Made by a program: the position numbers and the translations under genes | Assembly (NCBI RefSeq): GCF_900176345.1 | Contig: NZ_FWXU01000012.1 | Location: 1 to 64,000 of the forward strand | DNA length: 64,000 nt | Reading direction: 5' to 3' | Source of the DNA: Rhizobium sp. RU36D | GTDB taxonomy: Bacteria; Pseudomonadota; Alphaproteobacteria; Rhizobiales; Rhizobiaceae | Notes under the pieces: generated by a model | Told to the model about the DNA's origin: nothing | Seen by the model: the letters and a program-made list of their open reading frames with translations, nothing else | Database searches by the model: none | In this document: in pieces, positions 8,460 through 18,106 of the stretch | How the letters are laid out: each line of letters opens with the position of its first letter | Numbering within the stretch: position 1 is the first letter of the stretch

Positions 8460-9974
8460 CTAGATCACCGCGCAGACCGTCTTCGTCTCCAGGTAGTTGT
8501 CGAGCCCCGGTGCACCATTCTCATAGCCCCAGCCGGATTGCCGGTGGCCGCCCTTGGGCAGCTCCGGCGAGAAATAGGAATGGCAATTGATCCAGATGGT
8601 GCCCGCCTTGACGCGTGCCGCCAGCCGATGGGCGCTGGACAGGTCCTGCGTCCACACGCTGCCGGCCAGGCCATAGGGACTGTCATTGGCAAAGGCGATC
8701 GCCTCCTCCACGTCGTCGAAGGGGGTGACGGCAACGACAGGCCCGAAGATCTCTTCGCGCATCAGCCGCATGTCGGGCCGGACGGAAGTCACGACGGTCG
8801 GATCGAAGAAGGTCGAGAATTCGCCGTGCTGGGTGCCACCGGCGGCAATCTCTGCCCCCTCGGCGCGTCCCTCGGCGATGAAACCCGCGACACGATCGGC
8901 CTGTTTGCGGTTGACCAGCGGCCCGAGATCGGTTGCGGGGTCAAGCCCGTGGCCGAGGGTGAGCGCACCGGCCGCCTTCGACAATCCTTCCACCACCTGG
9001 TCATGCACGCTGCGATGTGCATAGACGCGCGAGCCGGCGACACAGACCTGGCCGGAATTGGAAAAGATGCCGCGGGCCACCCCCGGAATGGCCAGCGCCA
9101 TATCGGCATCGGGCATGATGATGGCCGGCGACTTGCCGCCAAGCTCCAGCGTCAGCTTCTTCAGATTGCCTTGGGCCGCGCCGACGATCAGCTTGCCCAC
9201 CTCGGTCGAGCCGGTAAAGGCCACCTTGTCGACATCGGGATGCGCCGTCAGCGCCGCACCGACCGTCTCGCCAAACCCGGACACCAGATTGACGACGCCC
9301 TTGGGCAGGCCGGCCTCCAGCATCAGTTCGACCAGCCGGATGGCGGTGAGCGAGGTTTCCTCGGCGGGCTTCAGCACCACAGTGCAACCGGCCGCCAGCG
9401 CCGGCGCCAGCTTCATCGCCGCCATCAGCATCGGCGAGTTCCACGGCGTGATCGCCGCCACCACGCCGATCGGCTCGCGGGTGGTATAGGCGAAGATTTG
9501 CTTGCCCTCCGGCTGGTAGCCGATCGAAGTGGGGATGGTGGTGCCGAGAATCTTGGTGCAGAAGCCGGCGAAATAGCGGAACTGCTCGGCAGAGGCCGGG
9601 ATCTCGCCAAACCGGCCCGTCTTGTAGCTCTTGCCCTGGTCCAGTGTTTCAAGCTCTGCCAGTTCCTCGACATGGGCGTCGATCAGTTCGGCGATCTTCC
9701 AGAGCAGCTTGCCGCGATTGGAGGGTGTCAGCCCCTGCCATTCCCTGGAGGTCAGCGCCCGCCGCGCTGAGGCCACCGCCTCGTCGACATCCTCAGCCGT
9801 GCCCTGCGCCAATTCCGCCAGAAGCCGGCCGGAGGCGGGGTCGAAGCTCTCGAAGCGGCGGCCATCGCCGGCCTCCCGCCAGATGCCGTCGATCAGGATC
9901 TTCTTTGGCCCTGCGGCAAGAAAGGCCTTGGCGCCCAGGCTGCGGGGTTCCGGGGTGGTGATGGCTATGGTCAT
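8460..9974 (-). CDS. NAD(P)-dependent aldehyde dehydrogenase
   Basis: A 504-residue aldehyde dehydrogenase superfamily protein. It has the cofactor/active-site segment WNSPMLMAAMKLAPALAAG, the catalytic-Glu box LELGGKSP, and the nucleophile Cys in SGQVCVAGSR. It oxidises an aldehyde to the acid. Its start lies 1 bp from the stop of the 2Fe-2S subunit gene, so it is cotranscribed with the molybdenum hydroxylase. Context suggests that it removes an aldehyde released during catabolism of the locus substrate, for example formaldehyde or a longer aldehyde from N-dealkylation. The exact substrate is unproven. Confidence 0.9.
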   Translation of the reverse strand: MTIAITTPEPRSLGAKAFLAAGPKKILIDGIWREAGDGRRFESFDPASGRLLAELAQGTAEDVDEAVASARRALTSREWQGLTPSNRGKLLWKIAELIDAHVEELAELETLDQGKSYKTGRFGEIPASAEQFRYFAGFCTKILGTTIPTSIGYQPEGKQIFAYTTREPIGVVAAITPWNSPMLMAAMKLAPALAAGCTVVLKPAEETSLTAIRLVELMLEAGLPKGVVNLVSGFGETVGAALTAHPDVDKVAFTGSTEVGKLIVGAAQGNLKKLTLELGGKSPAIIMPDADMALAIPGVARGIFSNSGQVCVAGSRVYAHRSVHDQVVEGLSKAAGALTLGHGLDPATDLGPLVNRKQADRVAGFIAEGRAEGAEIAAGGTQHGEFSTFFDPTVVTSVRPDMRLMREEIFGPVVAVTPFDDVEEAIAFANDSPYGLAGSVWTQDLSSAHRLAARVKAGTIWINCHSYFSPELPKGGHRQSGWGYENGAPGLDNYLETKTVCAVI

Positions 9975-9975
9975 G

Positions 9976-10461
9976 TCATGCTCCCAGGGCGAGGCCTGCC
10001 TCGCGGATGCGGCTCACGGCATTCAGTGCGCCGCGAATGATGGAATGATAGCCGGTGCAGCGGCAGATATTGCCCTCCAGCCCGGCGCGGATCTCGTCTT
10101 CCCCGGCATCGGGCTTTTCGGTCAGCAGCGCTGCCAGCGCCATGGAAAAACCCGGTGCGCAATAACCGCACTGGAAGGCATTCTCCTCCGCCAGCCCCGC
10201 GCGCAGGGCTAAAGCCAGTGGATGCGCCTCCAGCCCTTCAACGGTCATGATTTCGGCCCCGTCTAGCTGATAGGCCATCACAAGACAGGCATTGACCGCC
10301 TTGCCATCCATCAGCACCGTGCAGGCGCCGCAGCGCCCGACCGAGCAGGCGACCTTCGTCGCGGTCATCGACAGGTGCTCTCGCAGGATATCGGCGAGCC
10401 GGGTATCGACAGGACAGGTGAGGGTGGTGAGTTGGCCGTTGAGGGTGAAGCTTGTGTTCAT
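9976..10461 (-). CDS. Molybdenum hydroxylase [2Fe-2S] subunit (XdhA/CoxS type)
   Basis: A 161-residue protein carrying both clusters of the xanthine oxidase family: the plant-ferredoxin cluster CSVGRCGACTVLMDG...C in the N-terminal half and the helical-domain cluster CGYCAPGF...CRCTGYH in the C-terminal half. It passes electrons from the Mo centre to FAD. The partner FAD/Mo polypeptide is encoded immediately upstream (10606-13821), separated by a RIME-like repeat. The aldehyde dehydrogenase follows after 1 bp. Confidence 0.92.
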   Translation of the reverse strand: MNTSFTLNGQLTTLTCPVDTRLADILREHLSMTATKVACSVGRCGACTVLMDGKAVNACLVMAYQLDGAEIMTVEGLEAHPLALALRAGLAEENAFQCGYCAPGFSMALAALLTEKPDAGEDEIRAGLEGNICRCTGYHSIIRGALNAVSRIREAGLALGA

Positions 10462-10498
10462 GCGGTCACCGATCCCACGGTAGAGTTGTCGCCAAATG

Positions 10499-10660
10499 TA
10501 AAGACCCTCTCTGGCCTGCCGGCCATCTCCCCCACAAGGGGGGAGAAACGCTGGGAGCGGCGCCTCGCCCAGTCATTGACGTTGGTGTGTCGCGAGCGGG
10601 CAGCACTAGGTCTTCTCCCCCCTTGTGGGGGAGATGCCCGGCAGGGCAGAGAGGGTTTTG
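10499..10660. repeat. RIME-like repeat element, CACAAGG subtype
   Basis: Two inverted half-units (10499-10547 and 10609-10660) with arms GACCCTCTCTGGCCTGCCGG and core CTCCCCC-ACAA-GGGGGGAG surround a variable centre of about 60 bp. The second half encodes the last residues and stop of the upstream molybdenum hydroxylase. It lies within the transcription unit. Confidence 0.85.
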
Positions 10661-13600
10661 TCACGGCCCATCCCACCCTTGTCGCAACCAACAACCGCCT
10701 CCAAGATCCCCTCAGCCGAAAACGGCGTCACCTCAGGCCAATAGCCAATCGCCGCTGCCACGGCGTTGGCAATCGCCGGGGTCACCGCGCCGATGCCGAG
10801 TTCGCCGGAGCCGCGAGGCCCGAGATCGTCGCCGGGGTCCAGCCCCTCCAGCGCGAAGATCTTCAGCGACCGCGGCGTGTCCTGGATGCCGGGCAGCATA
10901 TAGGTGTCGAGATTGGCGGTAAGATAGCGCCCGTCGCGCATCGGCGCATCTTCGCTGAGCGTGAAGCCCAGCCCCTGGATCGCGCCGCCCTCCAGCTGCC
11001 CCAGATAGGCCGCAACATCCATGACAGGCCCGGCCGCCGTGTGCTGGTTGAGATCGAGCACGTGCACCTCGCCCGTCACGCGGCTCACCGCCACCCGGGC
11101 AAGAGCAGCACCGAAAGCAAAGATGTAGCGGGCATTGGCGTTGGGATAGTCGGTCTTGGGAAACTCATAGGCCACGGTGACACCAGGCAATTCGTCCTCG
11201 GCCAGCCCTTCCGCCAGGTCCCGGTAGCTGATCAGGATCTCACCGCTGTTGGATCCGCGCTCCGCCATGCCGCCGGGGGCCAGCACCAGATCGTCGGCAT
11301 CACGCCCCAGCAGCCTTGCCGCTGCCGCCTGCATCTGGCTGATAAACTCGGGGGCCGCCATCCTGGCCGAGGCCCAGACCACATAGGTGCCGCGCGAGGC
11401 CGTGGTGGAGCCGGATTCCGGCGCAAGCCGAGTATCGCCGATCAGCGGCCGCACATCGTCGCGGGCACAGCCAAGTTCGGCCGACAGCGTCGCCTGGATC
11501 AACGGCAGCAGCCCCTGGCCCATCTCGTCAAGCCCATAGGCGCCCTCGATCATGCCGTCCTTCGTCAGCGCCAGCCGCCCGCCGGCCGGGTCCGGCACCA
11601 CGGAGCCAAGGCCATTGCCCTGATAGTTCAGCGCCATGCCGCTGCCGATAACCCATTCGCCGTCGGCACTTTCACCCCTTGGCATCTGCCAGACTGGCGA
11701 AGCCTGTGCCGCCTGCAGCATGTCCGCCACCCGCTCCGAAGGCGAAACCACCTGGCCGAGATAACCGGGCGATCCCGCTTCGCGGAGATTGCGGGCGCGG
11801 ATCTCGATCGGCGAAAGCCCCGTCAGCGCCGCCAGCCGGTCCATCTGGCATTCCACCGCAAAGGTCATCTGGTTGGCGCCAAAACCACGAAACGCGCCGC
11901 AGACCCCGTTATTGGTATAGGCAAGCCGCCCATGGGTGGCGACATGGGGCACGACATAAGGCCCGACAGCATGTTCCAGCGCCGTTTCCAGCACGCCCGG
12001 GCCGAGCGAGGCATAGGCGCCGGCATCGGCCAGCACCTCGACCTCCTGCGCCACCAGACGGCCAGCGGCATCGCATCCGGTCTTCATGCGGATCGTCATC
12101 GGGTTGCGCTTCTGGCCCGCAATCACGGATTCCGCGCGCGACAGCTGCAGCCGGACCGGCTGCCCCGATTTCAGTGCCAGCAGGGCCAGCGCCGGCTGCA
12201 CCGTCAACTCGTCCTTGCCGCCAAAGGCGCCGCCGGTGGGCGAGGTCACCACCCGGATCTTCTCTTCGGCAAGCCCAAGGATACGCGACAGCTGCAGCCG
12301 GTCGCGCCCGCCATGCTGCCCGCCGACAAACACGTTGAGCGTGCCGTCAGGCTCGACAAAGGCATGGCCGCCCTCGGTTTCCATGAAACCGTGCATCTGC
12401 CGCGGCGTGATATAGGTAGCCTCCACCACATGGGTCGCCTCGGCAAAGCCGCTGTCGATGTCCCCGCGCTTGAAGACCAGTTCTCGCTGCAGATTGCCCG
12501 AGGCGTGAACCGGTTCTGCGCCCTCCGAAAGCGCGCCCTCGGGACTGTCGACAAGCGGCAGCGGCGCGTAATCGACCTTGATCAGCGCAAGCGCCCGTTC
12601 GGCCGTCTCCGCATCCACGGCCGCGACCGCCGCCACGGGATCGCCGATATAGCGCACCTTGTCGAAACACAGCGCCGGCTGGTCCTGCACCACGATGCCG
12701 AAGGCGTTCGCGCCCTTGATATCGCGATGGGTCACCACGGCCACGACACCCGGCAGCGCTTCCGCCGCCGTCGTGTCAATCGACAGGATTTTCGCATGCG
12801 GCACGCCGGCCCGCAGGATACGCCCGACCAGCATGCCGTCGGCCCGCGCATCGGTCAGATAGGGAAGGGTGCCCGCGATTTTTGCTTCGATATCCGGCCG
12901 CGTGAACCAGCGATTGTCCTGCCGCGCGCGCGACAATTCGATCTCCTCTGCTAGCGGCTCCGCCGGCTGCACGGGCTTGGACGAGGGCGTGAGGCGACGC
13001 CCGGGCAGGGACCCACCGAGCCCATGGACCAACGCATTGGCGCCGACCCGCTGCCGATAAGAGCCGGTGCGGAAGTCGTCATCGGGTGCCTGGATGGTCG
13101 CAAGAAGGCAGGCATGCACGGCAGCCCAGTCGATATCGTCAAACGCTCTGCCAGTCAGCAGTGCCTCTGGCGTTGCGAGGCGCGCCGGCGTCACCACCCC
13201 GCCGCCAACAGCAAGCCGCGCAGCCGCCAACACGCCGTCATCGATCTCCAGCACGCCAGCGACATTGATGACGGCAGGGGCAAAAGCGGTTCTCAGCCCC
13301 GTCTTGCGAAAGGTAAAGCGGGCGTTGGCCGGCTGCGGCTTCAACACGATGCCCGTGATCAGTTGCGGTCCTTCCGAGCGCGCGGAAAGCCAGGCGTCCA
13401 GCGGCACCCGCCGGCACCCGCCGGCATCGACAATCTCAAGCTCCGCCTCAAGCACCAGCAGTGCCGGCAGCAGGCAACCGGTGCGCCCCGCGATATTGCC
13501 GCCAATCGTTGCAAGATTGCGCACCGCCGGCCCGGCAACGTTCTTGAGCGCCGTCTGCAACAGCGGCAGGTGCGCTTCCATCTCGGGCGCGGCGATCAGG

Positions 13601-13821
13601 GAGTTGAGCGTGGCGAACGCATCAATCCTAATACTGCCATCGTCCTTCGTCACCGCTGCACCCGTCTTGAACCGAGTGAGATCGATCATGACATCGGGCT
13701 TTCTGAGCCCCTTCGCCCATTCCAACTGCAACGCCGTCCCGCCGGCGACGAAGCGAGCACCGTCATGCTCGGCAAACAAGGCAATCGCTTCGGCGGCGGA
13801 GGCGGGACGCAACAACTTCAT
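10606..13821 (-). CDS. Molybdenum hydroxylase, fused FAD-binding and molybdopterin-binding subunits
   Basis: A 1071-residue fusion. Residues 1-260 are the FAD domain of CoxM/XdhA type (FVAGGTALQ; NLATIGGNIAG). Residues from about 285 onward are the Mo-cofactor subunit (GGAFGGKDE, GAFRGFGANQ, and the active-site Glu in GSGELGIGAV). These are normally two genes, and here the 2Fe-2S subunit is the separate one. Together with 9976-10461 it forms a xanthine dehydrogenase-like purine or N-heterocycle hydroxylase feeding electrons to NAD or another acceptor. The last 16 or so residues ([17 protein letters not shown]) are encoded by a RIME-like repeat, so the native C-terminus has been replaced or extended. 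The ATG is at 13821. Confidence 0.9.
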   Translation of the reverse strand: MKLLRPASAAEAIALFAEHDGARFVAGGTALQLEWAKGLRKPDVMIDLTRFKTGAAVTKDDGSIRIDAFATLNSLIAAPEMEAHLPLLQTALKNVAGPAVRNLATIGGNIAGRTGCLLPALLVLEAELEIVDAGGCRRVPLDAWLSARSEGPQLITGIVLKPQPANARFTFRKTGLRTAFAPAVINVAGVLEIDDGVLAAARLAVGGGVVTPARLATPEALLTGRAFDDIDWAAVHACLLATIQAPDDDFRTGSYRQRVGANALVHGLGGSLPGRRLTPSSKPVQPAEPLAEEIELSRARQDNRWFTRPDIEAKIAGTLPYLTDARADGMLVGRILRAGVPHAKILSIDTTAAEALPGVVAVVTHRDIKGANAFGIVVQDQPALCFDKVRYIGDPVAAVAAVDAETAERALALIKVDYAPLPLVDSPEGALSEGAEPVHASGNLQRELVFKRGDIDSGFAEATHVVEATYITPRQMHGFMETEGGHAFVEPDGTLNVFVGGQHGGRDRLQLSRILGLAEEKIRVVTSPTGGAFGGKDELTVQPALALLALKSGQPVRLQLSRAESVIAGQKRNPMTIRMKTGCDAAGRLVAQEVEVLADAGAYASLGPGVLETALEHAVGPYVVPHVATHGRLAYTNNGVCGAFRGFGANQMTFAVECQMDRLAALTGLSPIEIRARNLREAGSPGYLGQVVSPSERVADMLQAAQASPVWQMPRGESADGEWVIGSGMALNYQGNGLGSVVPDPAGGRLALTKDGMIEGAYGLDEMGQGLLPLIQATLSAELGCARDDVRPLIGDTRLAPESGSTTASRGTYVVWASARMAAPEFISQMQAAAARLLGRDADDLVLAPGGMAERGSNSGEILISYRDLAEGLAEDELPGVTVAYEFPKTDYPNANARYIFAFGAALARVAVSRVTGEVHVLDLNQHTAAGPVMDVAAYLGQLEGGAIQGLGFTLSEDAPMRDGRYLTANLDTYMLPGIQDTPRSLKIFALEGLDPGDDLGPRGSGELGIGAVTPAIANAVAAAIGYWPEVTPFSAEGILEAVVGCDKGGMGRDKTLSALPGISPTRGEKT

Positions 13822-13861
13822 GCGGCGCGCCTTTGTGGGAGTAGGAATGTTGGAGCGCTGG

Positions 13862-14152
13862 TACCCCCCTCTAGCTTGCCAGCCATCTCCCCCTCAAGGG
13901 GGGAGATCCGATTGTCGCACCGGCTCGCCCTATGAATTGGCCCTGAATGGCCAGGGAAAGGCAGGGACATCGCCACGAGTCGATCTCCCCCCTTGAGGGG
14001 GAGATGCCCGGCAGGGCAGAGGGGGGTATGGCGAAGGCACCAAGATTGACGTCCGCCCCCCAGATACACCCTTGTGTTGCCTGAAAGAGGCGTCACCATG
14101 GGCCAATCTCCCCCCTTGAGGGGGAGATGGCTGGCAAGCCAGAGGGGGTATC
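13862..14152. repeat. RIME-like repeat cluster (three half-units)
   Basis: Half-units lie at about 13862-13908, 13981-14028 and 14104-14151, with a CTCAAGG core and CCCCTCTG/CAGAGGGG ends. They occupy the whole 370-bp gap between the molybdenum hydroxylase gene and the Rieske-less oxygenase gene. I see no promoter or gene in the remainder. Confidence 0.85.
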
Positions 14153-14190
14153 CAAGCACCCCAAGCCGATGCCTCCCAAGCCCCGCCCCA

Positions 14191-15060
14191 TCAATGTCCT
14201 CCCGCCGTCGTGCCAAACCGAACGCCTTTTTCCTTTAGCCAGCGGCGATAGGCGATGGACGACGAGTCTGCGCGGGTCGGGATCTCCGCGCGGGGCTCCA
14301 AAGGCAACAGCAGTGGGCGCTGGTTTTCGACGATGATCCGGTCCTGCAGGAAGATCACCTGTTCGAAATTCAGCAGCGACTTGTGGGTGGAGATGCTGTC
14401 GACGAGGTACATCACCGGCGTTGCCCGGCACAGGCCTTCTTCCATCGGCTGGATGAACAGCGCGATCGCGTCCAGCCGGTTGGGCGAGGTGGGACAGACC
14501 CGGTAGAGCATCACCACAAAGGGCGAGGGCACCCGGTAGGTCAGGTGCACGAAGTCGCCCTTGTCCTCGGTCGCGGCGATGCGCGGCTGGAAGAAGGTGC
14601 AGTTTGTGGCCCAGACCTCGTCCACATCGCGCCGGATTTCCGAGAGGTAATGCGGCACTTCGGTGTGCGGCTCGGCCCCCAGGATATCCGTGTGCACGAA
14701 GGGGAAATGCGCCATGTCGAGGAAGTTTTCCACCACCCGAAGGCCGGAGGCCCGCATCGTCACCCAGCCGCAGGGCACATAGCGGCGATCCTCTTCCTCG
14801 GCCTCGGAAATGTGGACGACATCCTTCACCGGCTTGCCGAGCGTGGTGAACAGGCAGCCATATCTAACCTGCACCGGCAGGTCAGGGCCGCGCCGACCAT
14901 CGCCCAGGATTTCCCGCGCGATAAAGCTGCCGCCTTCTCCGGCGAAATACTCGATCTCCTGGCCCAGCAGCTTGGTGGCCACGGGCCGAGAGGTCACCTC
15001 GCTCGCCGTCGCAATCGCATACCAGTCGTTCAGCACGGCCTGGTCGGTGGTTTTTGTCAT
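14191..15060 (-). CDS. Rieske-type oxygenase catalytic subunit lacking the Rieske cluster (NdmC-like), copy 1
   Basis: A 289-residue protein. The mononuclear non-heme iron motif is intact in VENFLDMAHFPFVHTDILG (D115, H118, H123: D-x2-H-x4-H). The N-terminal 80 residues keep the start (NDWYAIA) and end (VQVRYGCLFTTLGKP) of an oxygenase alpha-subunit N-domain, but the CxH and CxxH cluster loops are gone. NdmC of caffeine-degrading Pseudomonas has this same organisation and takes electrons from a Rieske domain on another protein. The start at 15060 overlaps the amidohydrolase stop by 4 bp. Its paralogue is at 32300-33157, and the Rieske partner is probably 23828-24520. Substrate unknown; an N-alkyl purine is the leading guess. 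Confidence 0.82.
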   Translation of the reverse strand: MTKTTDQAVLNDWYAIATASEVTSRPVATKLLGQEIEYFAGEGGSFIAREILGDGRRGPDLPVQVRYGCLFTTLGKPVKDVVHISEAEEEDRRYVPCGWVTMRASGLRVVENFLDMAHFPFVHTDILGAEPHTEVPHYLSEIRRDVDEVWATNCTFFQPRIAATEDKGDFVHLTYRVPSPFVVMLYRVCPTSPNRLDAIALFIQPMEEGLCRATPVMYLVDSISTHKSLLNFEQVIFLQDRIIVENQRPLLLPLEPRAEIPTRADSSSIAYRRWLKEKGVRFGTTAGGH

Positions 15061-16448
15061 GCCTCGACCTCCCTTTGCGTCCACTGCTTGGTGCCACCGC
15101 CATTTTCCGCCAGCCACGCGGCGCGCCGGGCAAAATGGTCGGGCGCCAGGCGGTGGATGCGGCCGATGATCTCTTCGAGGTCGCCGGTCATCAGCTCGCC
15201 GTCCTCGACGATCACCTGCCCATCCACCATGGTCATGACGACATCGCTGCCGCGCACGGCATGCACCAGATTGTGCTGCAGGTTGAAATACGGGCCATCG
15301 GCGAAGAAGGGCGTCATGCGCGGCGTGTCGCAGCGCACGGCGATGATGTCGGCCCGCTTGCCGGCCTCCAGCGAGCCGATTTCGTGGTCGAGCCCGATGG
15401 CCTTTGCCCCCAGGATCGTCGCCATGCGCAGGCACTGCCAGCTATCCATGGCGGCGGCATCGCGATGCCGCAGCTTGCCCAGCAGCGAGGCCGTCTTCAT
15501 CTCCTCGAACATGTCGAAATTGTTATTTTCCTTCTCGCCATCGGTGCCCAGGCCAACGGCAATGCCCGCCGCCAGCATGTCCGATATCGGCGCGATGCCG
15601 GAGGCGAGCTTCATGTTCGACACCGGATTATGCGCAACCGAAACCGGATATTTCGCGATCAGCTCCACCTCGGACGGATCGAGCCAAACGGCATGGGCGA
15701 TCATGGTGCGCGGCGTCTCGAAGAAGCCGAGATCCTCCAGGGCAAACATCGGCCGCTTGCCATAGCGGGTGATGAATTCCTCCACCTCGATATCGGCTTC
15801 GGAGCAATGGGTATGGAAGCCGGTCCGGTGCTTCTTCGCCATGCCTATGGCGCGGCGCTGTCCAGCCTCGTCGGCATAGAAGAGATGTTCGAGACCGACC
15901 CAGACATTGATCCGGCCATGGGCCTTGCGATGCCAGGTCTCGATGACAGCCTCGTTCATGTCGAGCGTGTCGAAGTAATTGTAGTCCGGATGCTCGCCGA
16001 CATAGGGCACGGCGACCAGCCGCGTGCCGAGCTCATCGGCGGCGCGGGCGCTGCCATCCATATGCCGCCACATGTCCACCACGGTGGTGGTGCCGGACAG
16101 GGCGGATTCGGCGTAGCAGAGATAGGACGCCGCCTCTGCCTCGTCAGGCCGCAACATGCGATGCATGGGATTGATGTGGATCGTCAGCCAGTCCCACACC
16201 GGCAGATGCTCGGCCGTGCCGCGCAGGAAGCCGGAATGCGCATGGGCATTGATCAGCCCCGGCATCAGCACGGCGCCCGGGTTGCGCCGCACCGCGAAAT
16301 CCGGATAGGCGGCCCGCACCGTGTCGTACGGCCCCACCATCAGGATGCGCCCGTTCTCCACCGCGACAGCGCCATTCTTGATGACGCTGTTGTCGGCATC
16401 CATCGTTAGGACCGCTTCACCGGTGATAATCATTGCGGCAGTGTTCAT
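15057..16448 (-). CDS. Amidohydrolase, SAH/MTA deaminase-like
   Basis: 463 residues of the metal-dependent amidohydrolase superfamily. It has metal ligands HAH in INAHAHSG (near residue 70), HTHCSEAD, the HAVWLD His, and Asp in GLGTDGEKENNN. This set is typical of the SAH/MTA deaminase, AtzA and TrzN group, which removes amino or other groups from purines and s-triazines. It overlaps the downstream Rieske-less oxygenase gene by 4 bp, so both probably act on the same purine-like substrate or its product. The specific substrate cannot be read from sequence. Confidence 0.85.
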   Translation of the reverse strand: MNTAAMIITGEAVLTMDADNSVIKNGAVAVENGRILMVGPYDTVRAAYPDFAVRRNPGAVLMPGLINAHAHSGFLRGTAEHLPVWDWLTIHINPMHRMLRPDEAEAASYLCYAESALSGTTTVVDMWRHMDGSARAADELGTRLVAVPYVGEHPDYNYFDTLDMNEAVIETWHRKAHGRINVWVGLEHLFYADEAGQRRAIGMAKKHRTGFHTHCSEADIEVEEFITRYGKRPMFALEDLGFFETPRTMIAHAVWLDPSEVELIAKYPVSVAHNPVSNMKLASGIAPISDMLAAGIAVGLGTDGEKENNNFDMFEEMKTASLLGKLRHRDAAAMDSWQCLRMATILGAKAIGLDHEIGSLEAGKRADIIAVRCDTPRMTPFFADGPYFNLQHNLVHAVRGSDVVMTMVDGQVIVEDGELMTGDLEEIIGRIHRLAPDHFARRAAWLAENGGGTKQWTQREVEA

Positions 16449-16492
16449 GCTTTCTCCGTGCCTTCCGCGTCAGGCGGAGCTTGATGCAAAAT

Positions 16493-18073
16493 TCAGGCCG
16501 TTCCGGCCAAAGCCGCCGAACGCCCCAGCAGGAAATCGGCCGCGCGCTCGCCGATCATGGTGACGGGCGCATGGGTATTGCAGGTGGGGATGATGGGGAT
16601 GACGGAGGCATCGGCGATCGACAGGCCGTCGATGCCGCGAACCCGCAGCCTCTCGTCGGTGACCGCAAGCGCGTCCTCGCCCATCTTCGCCGTGCCGCAG
16701 GTATGGAAGAAGGTGGAGCAGCCCTGGCGGACGAACTCCACCATGTCGGCCCGGCTCGGCCGGCGTCGCGGGGCGGCAAAGCCATCGAACAGATCGGCAA
16801 AGGCTTGCGTCTCTGCCAGATCCATCATGGTGTAGCAGGCCCGGACCAGCGCCTCGAGATCGGATGGCTCGGCCAGGAAGTTCGGCTGGATCTCTAAGGG
16901 ACCACCGGGCTCGGCGCTCAACAGCCGGAGATAGCCAACGCTTTTCGAATGCATCAGCCCGGCACCCAGCGAAAACACCTCGCCCGAGAGATCGTAGCGA
17001 TCGCGCAGCGTCTGCTCGGCCGAATTGCCCTGCACGGGAAAGGCATGCACATCGGGCTGCACCAGGTCAGGCAGCGATTTCCAGTTCAGCATCGTGCCGC
17101 CGCCATTGTCGGTCTTGGGTCCGAGCGGCTGTTTCGACCGGCAGACAATGGCCTGCACCAGCGGATGGTCCTGGAGATTTTGGCCAACACCCGGCAGATC
17201 GGCGGCAACGGGAATGCCGAGCCGCTTGAGTTCTGCCGGATCGCCTATGCCGGAGAGCATCAACAGGCGCGGTGTATCGATGGCGCCCAGCGCCAGCACC
17301 ACATGGGTCGTGACGCGGGTTTCCACCGGATGGCCATCCACCAGATGCAGCACACCCACGCAACGACCGTTTTCGAGGATCAGGTTGATCGCCAGCGAGC
17401 CGGTCAGGACCGTCAGCCGCTCATGCCCGAGGATCGGCCTGATGTAACCGGTCGCCGCACTCCAGCGCTTGCCCTGGGATATATTAAAGTTGGAGGGTGT
17501 CGCGCCCTCGTTCGTCGCGCCGTTCGGGTCGTCGATGATGGGAATGCCCAGTTCGCCCGCGCCCTCCATCATGGCCCGCGCGACCGGGTGTAGGCCCTTG
17601 CTGGTCTCGATCCTCAGCGGCCCGCCGGCGCCACGAAACGCCGTCTCGCCGCCTTCCCAGTCTTCCGCCCGCTTGAAATAGGGCAGGGAATCGGCAAACC
17701 GCCAGCCCGGCGCACCGGCTGCATCCCAGGCATCATAGTCAAGCGGATGGCCGCGATACCACATCAGCGCATTGATGGCCGAGGAGCCGCCCAGCACCTT
17801 GCCGCGGGGAATGCCGATCACCCTGTTGTTGATGCGCGGCGTCGGCGCATAGCTGTAGCCCCAGTCCCACCGGCTGCGCCCCAACGGCACCCACTCGCGC
17901 GGATCGTCGATCTCGGCAACATCAAGACCCGCGTCCCCCGCCTCGATCAGCAGCACAGTGGCCTCCGACCCATCCACCAACCGCCGCGCCACCGCACAGC
18001 CACCAGAGCCTGCGCCGACGACGATGTAGTCGTAGGATGTTTGGAGGGGACGGTGGGGAAGGGTGAGGGTCAC
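16493..18073 (-). CDS. GMC-family FAD oxidoreductase
   Basis: About 526 residues from a GTG at 18073, which has GCAGAGG upstream. The N-terminus has the FAD motif YDYIVVGAGSGGCAVARRL, followed by the GMC signature with GKVLGGSSAINALMW. The C-terminus carries HTCGTAKMG and the second active-site His in NTHAPVTMIG. It oxidises an alcohol (choline dehydrogenase or alcohol dehydrogenase type) using FAD. The open frame extends upstream into a RIME-like repeat (to a TTG at 18142), but that part is repeat-encoded. Only 44 bp separate it from the amidohydrolase gene. It may oxidise an alcohol produced by the oxygenase. Confidence 0.85.
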   Translation of the reverse strand: MTLTLPHRPLQTSYDYIVVGAGSGGCAVARRLVDGSEATVLLIEAGDAGLDVAEIDDPREWVPLGRSRWDWGYSYAPTPRINNRVIGIPRGKVLGGSSAINALMWYRGHPLDYDAWDAAGAPGWRFADSLPYFKRAEDWEGGETAFRGAGGPLRIETSKGLHPVARAMMEGAGELGIPIIDDPNGATNEGATPSNFNISQGKRWSAATGYIRPILGHERLTVLTGSLAINLILENGRCVGVLHLVDGHPVETRVTTHVVLALGAIDTPRLLMLSGIGDPAELKRLGIPVAADLPGVGQNLQDHPLVQAIVCRSKQPLGPKTDNGGGTMLNWKSLPDLVQPDVHAFPVQGNSAEQTLRDRYDLSGEVFSLGAGLMHSKSVGYLRLLSAEPGGPLEIQPNFLAEPSDLEALVRACYTMMDLAETQAFADLFDGFAAPRRRPSRADMVEFVRQGCSTFFHTCGTAKMGEDALAVTDERLRVRGIDGLSIADASVIPIIPTCNTHAPVTMIGERAADFLLGRSAALAGTA

Positions 18074-18106
18074 GCGACGGCCCTCTGCATGTCCGGTAGA
18101 GAAAAA

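Noticed and set aside
10375-12954. 859-codon open frame on the plus strand
   Set aside because: It is antisense to the molybdenum hydroxylase and 2Fe-2S genes, has no protein-family features, and reflects the high GC content.
14191-15435. A 414-residue fused Rieske oxygenase read from 15435
   Set aside because: The extra N-terminus lies in another frame of the amidohydrolase and shows no Rieske motif; the real start is at 15060.
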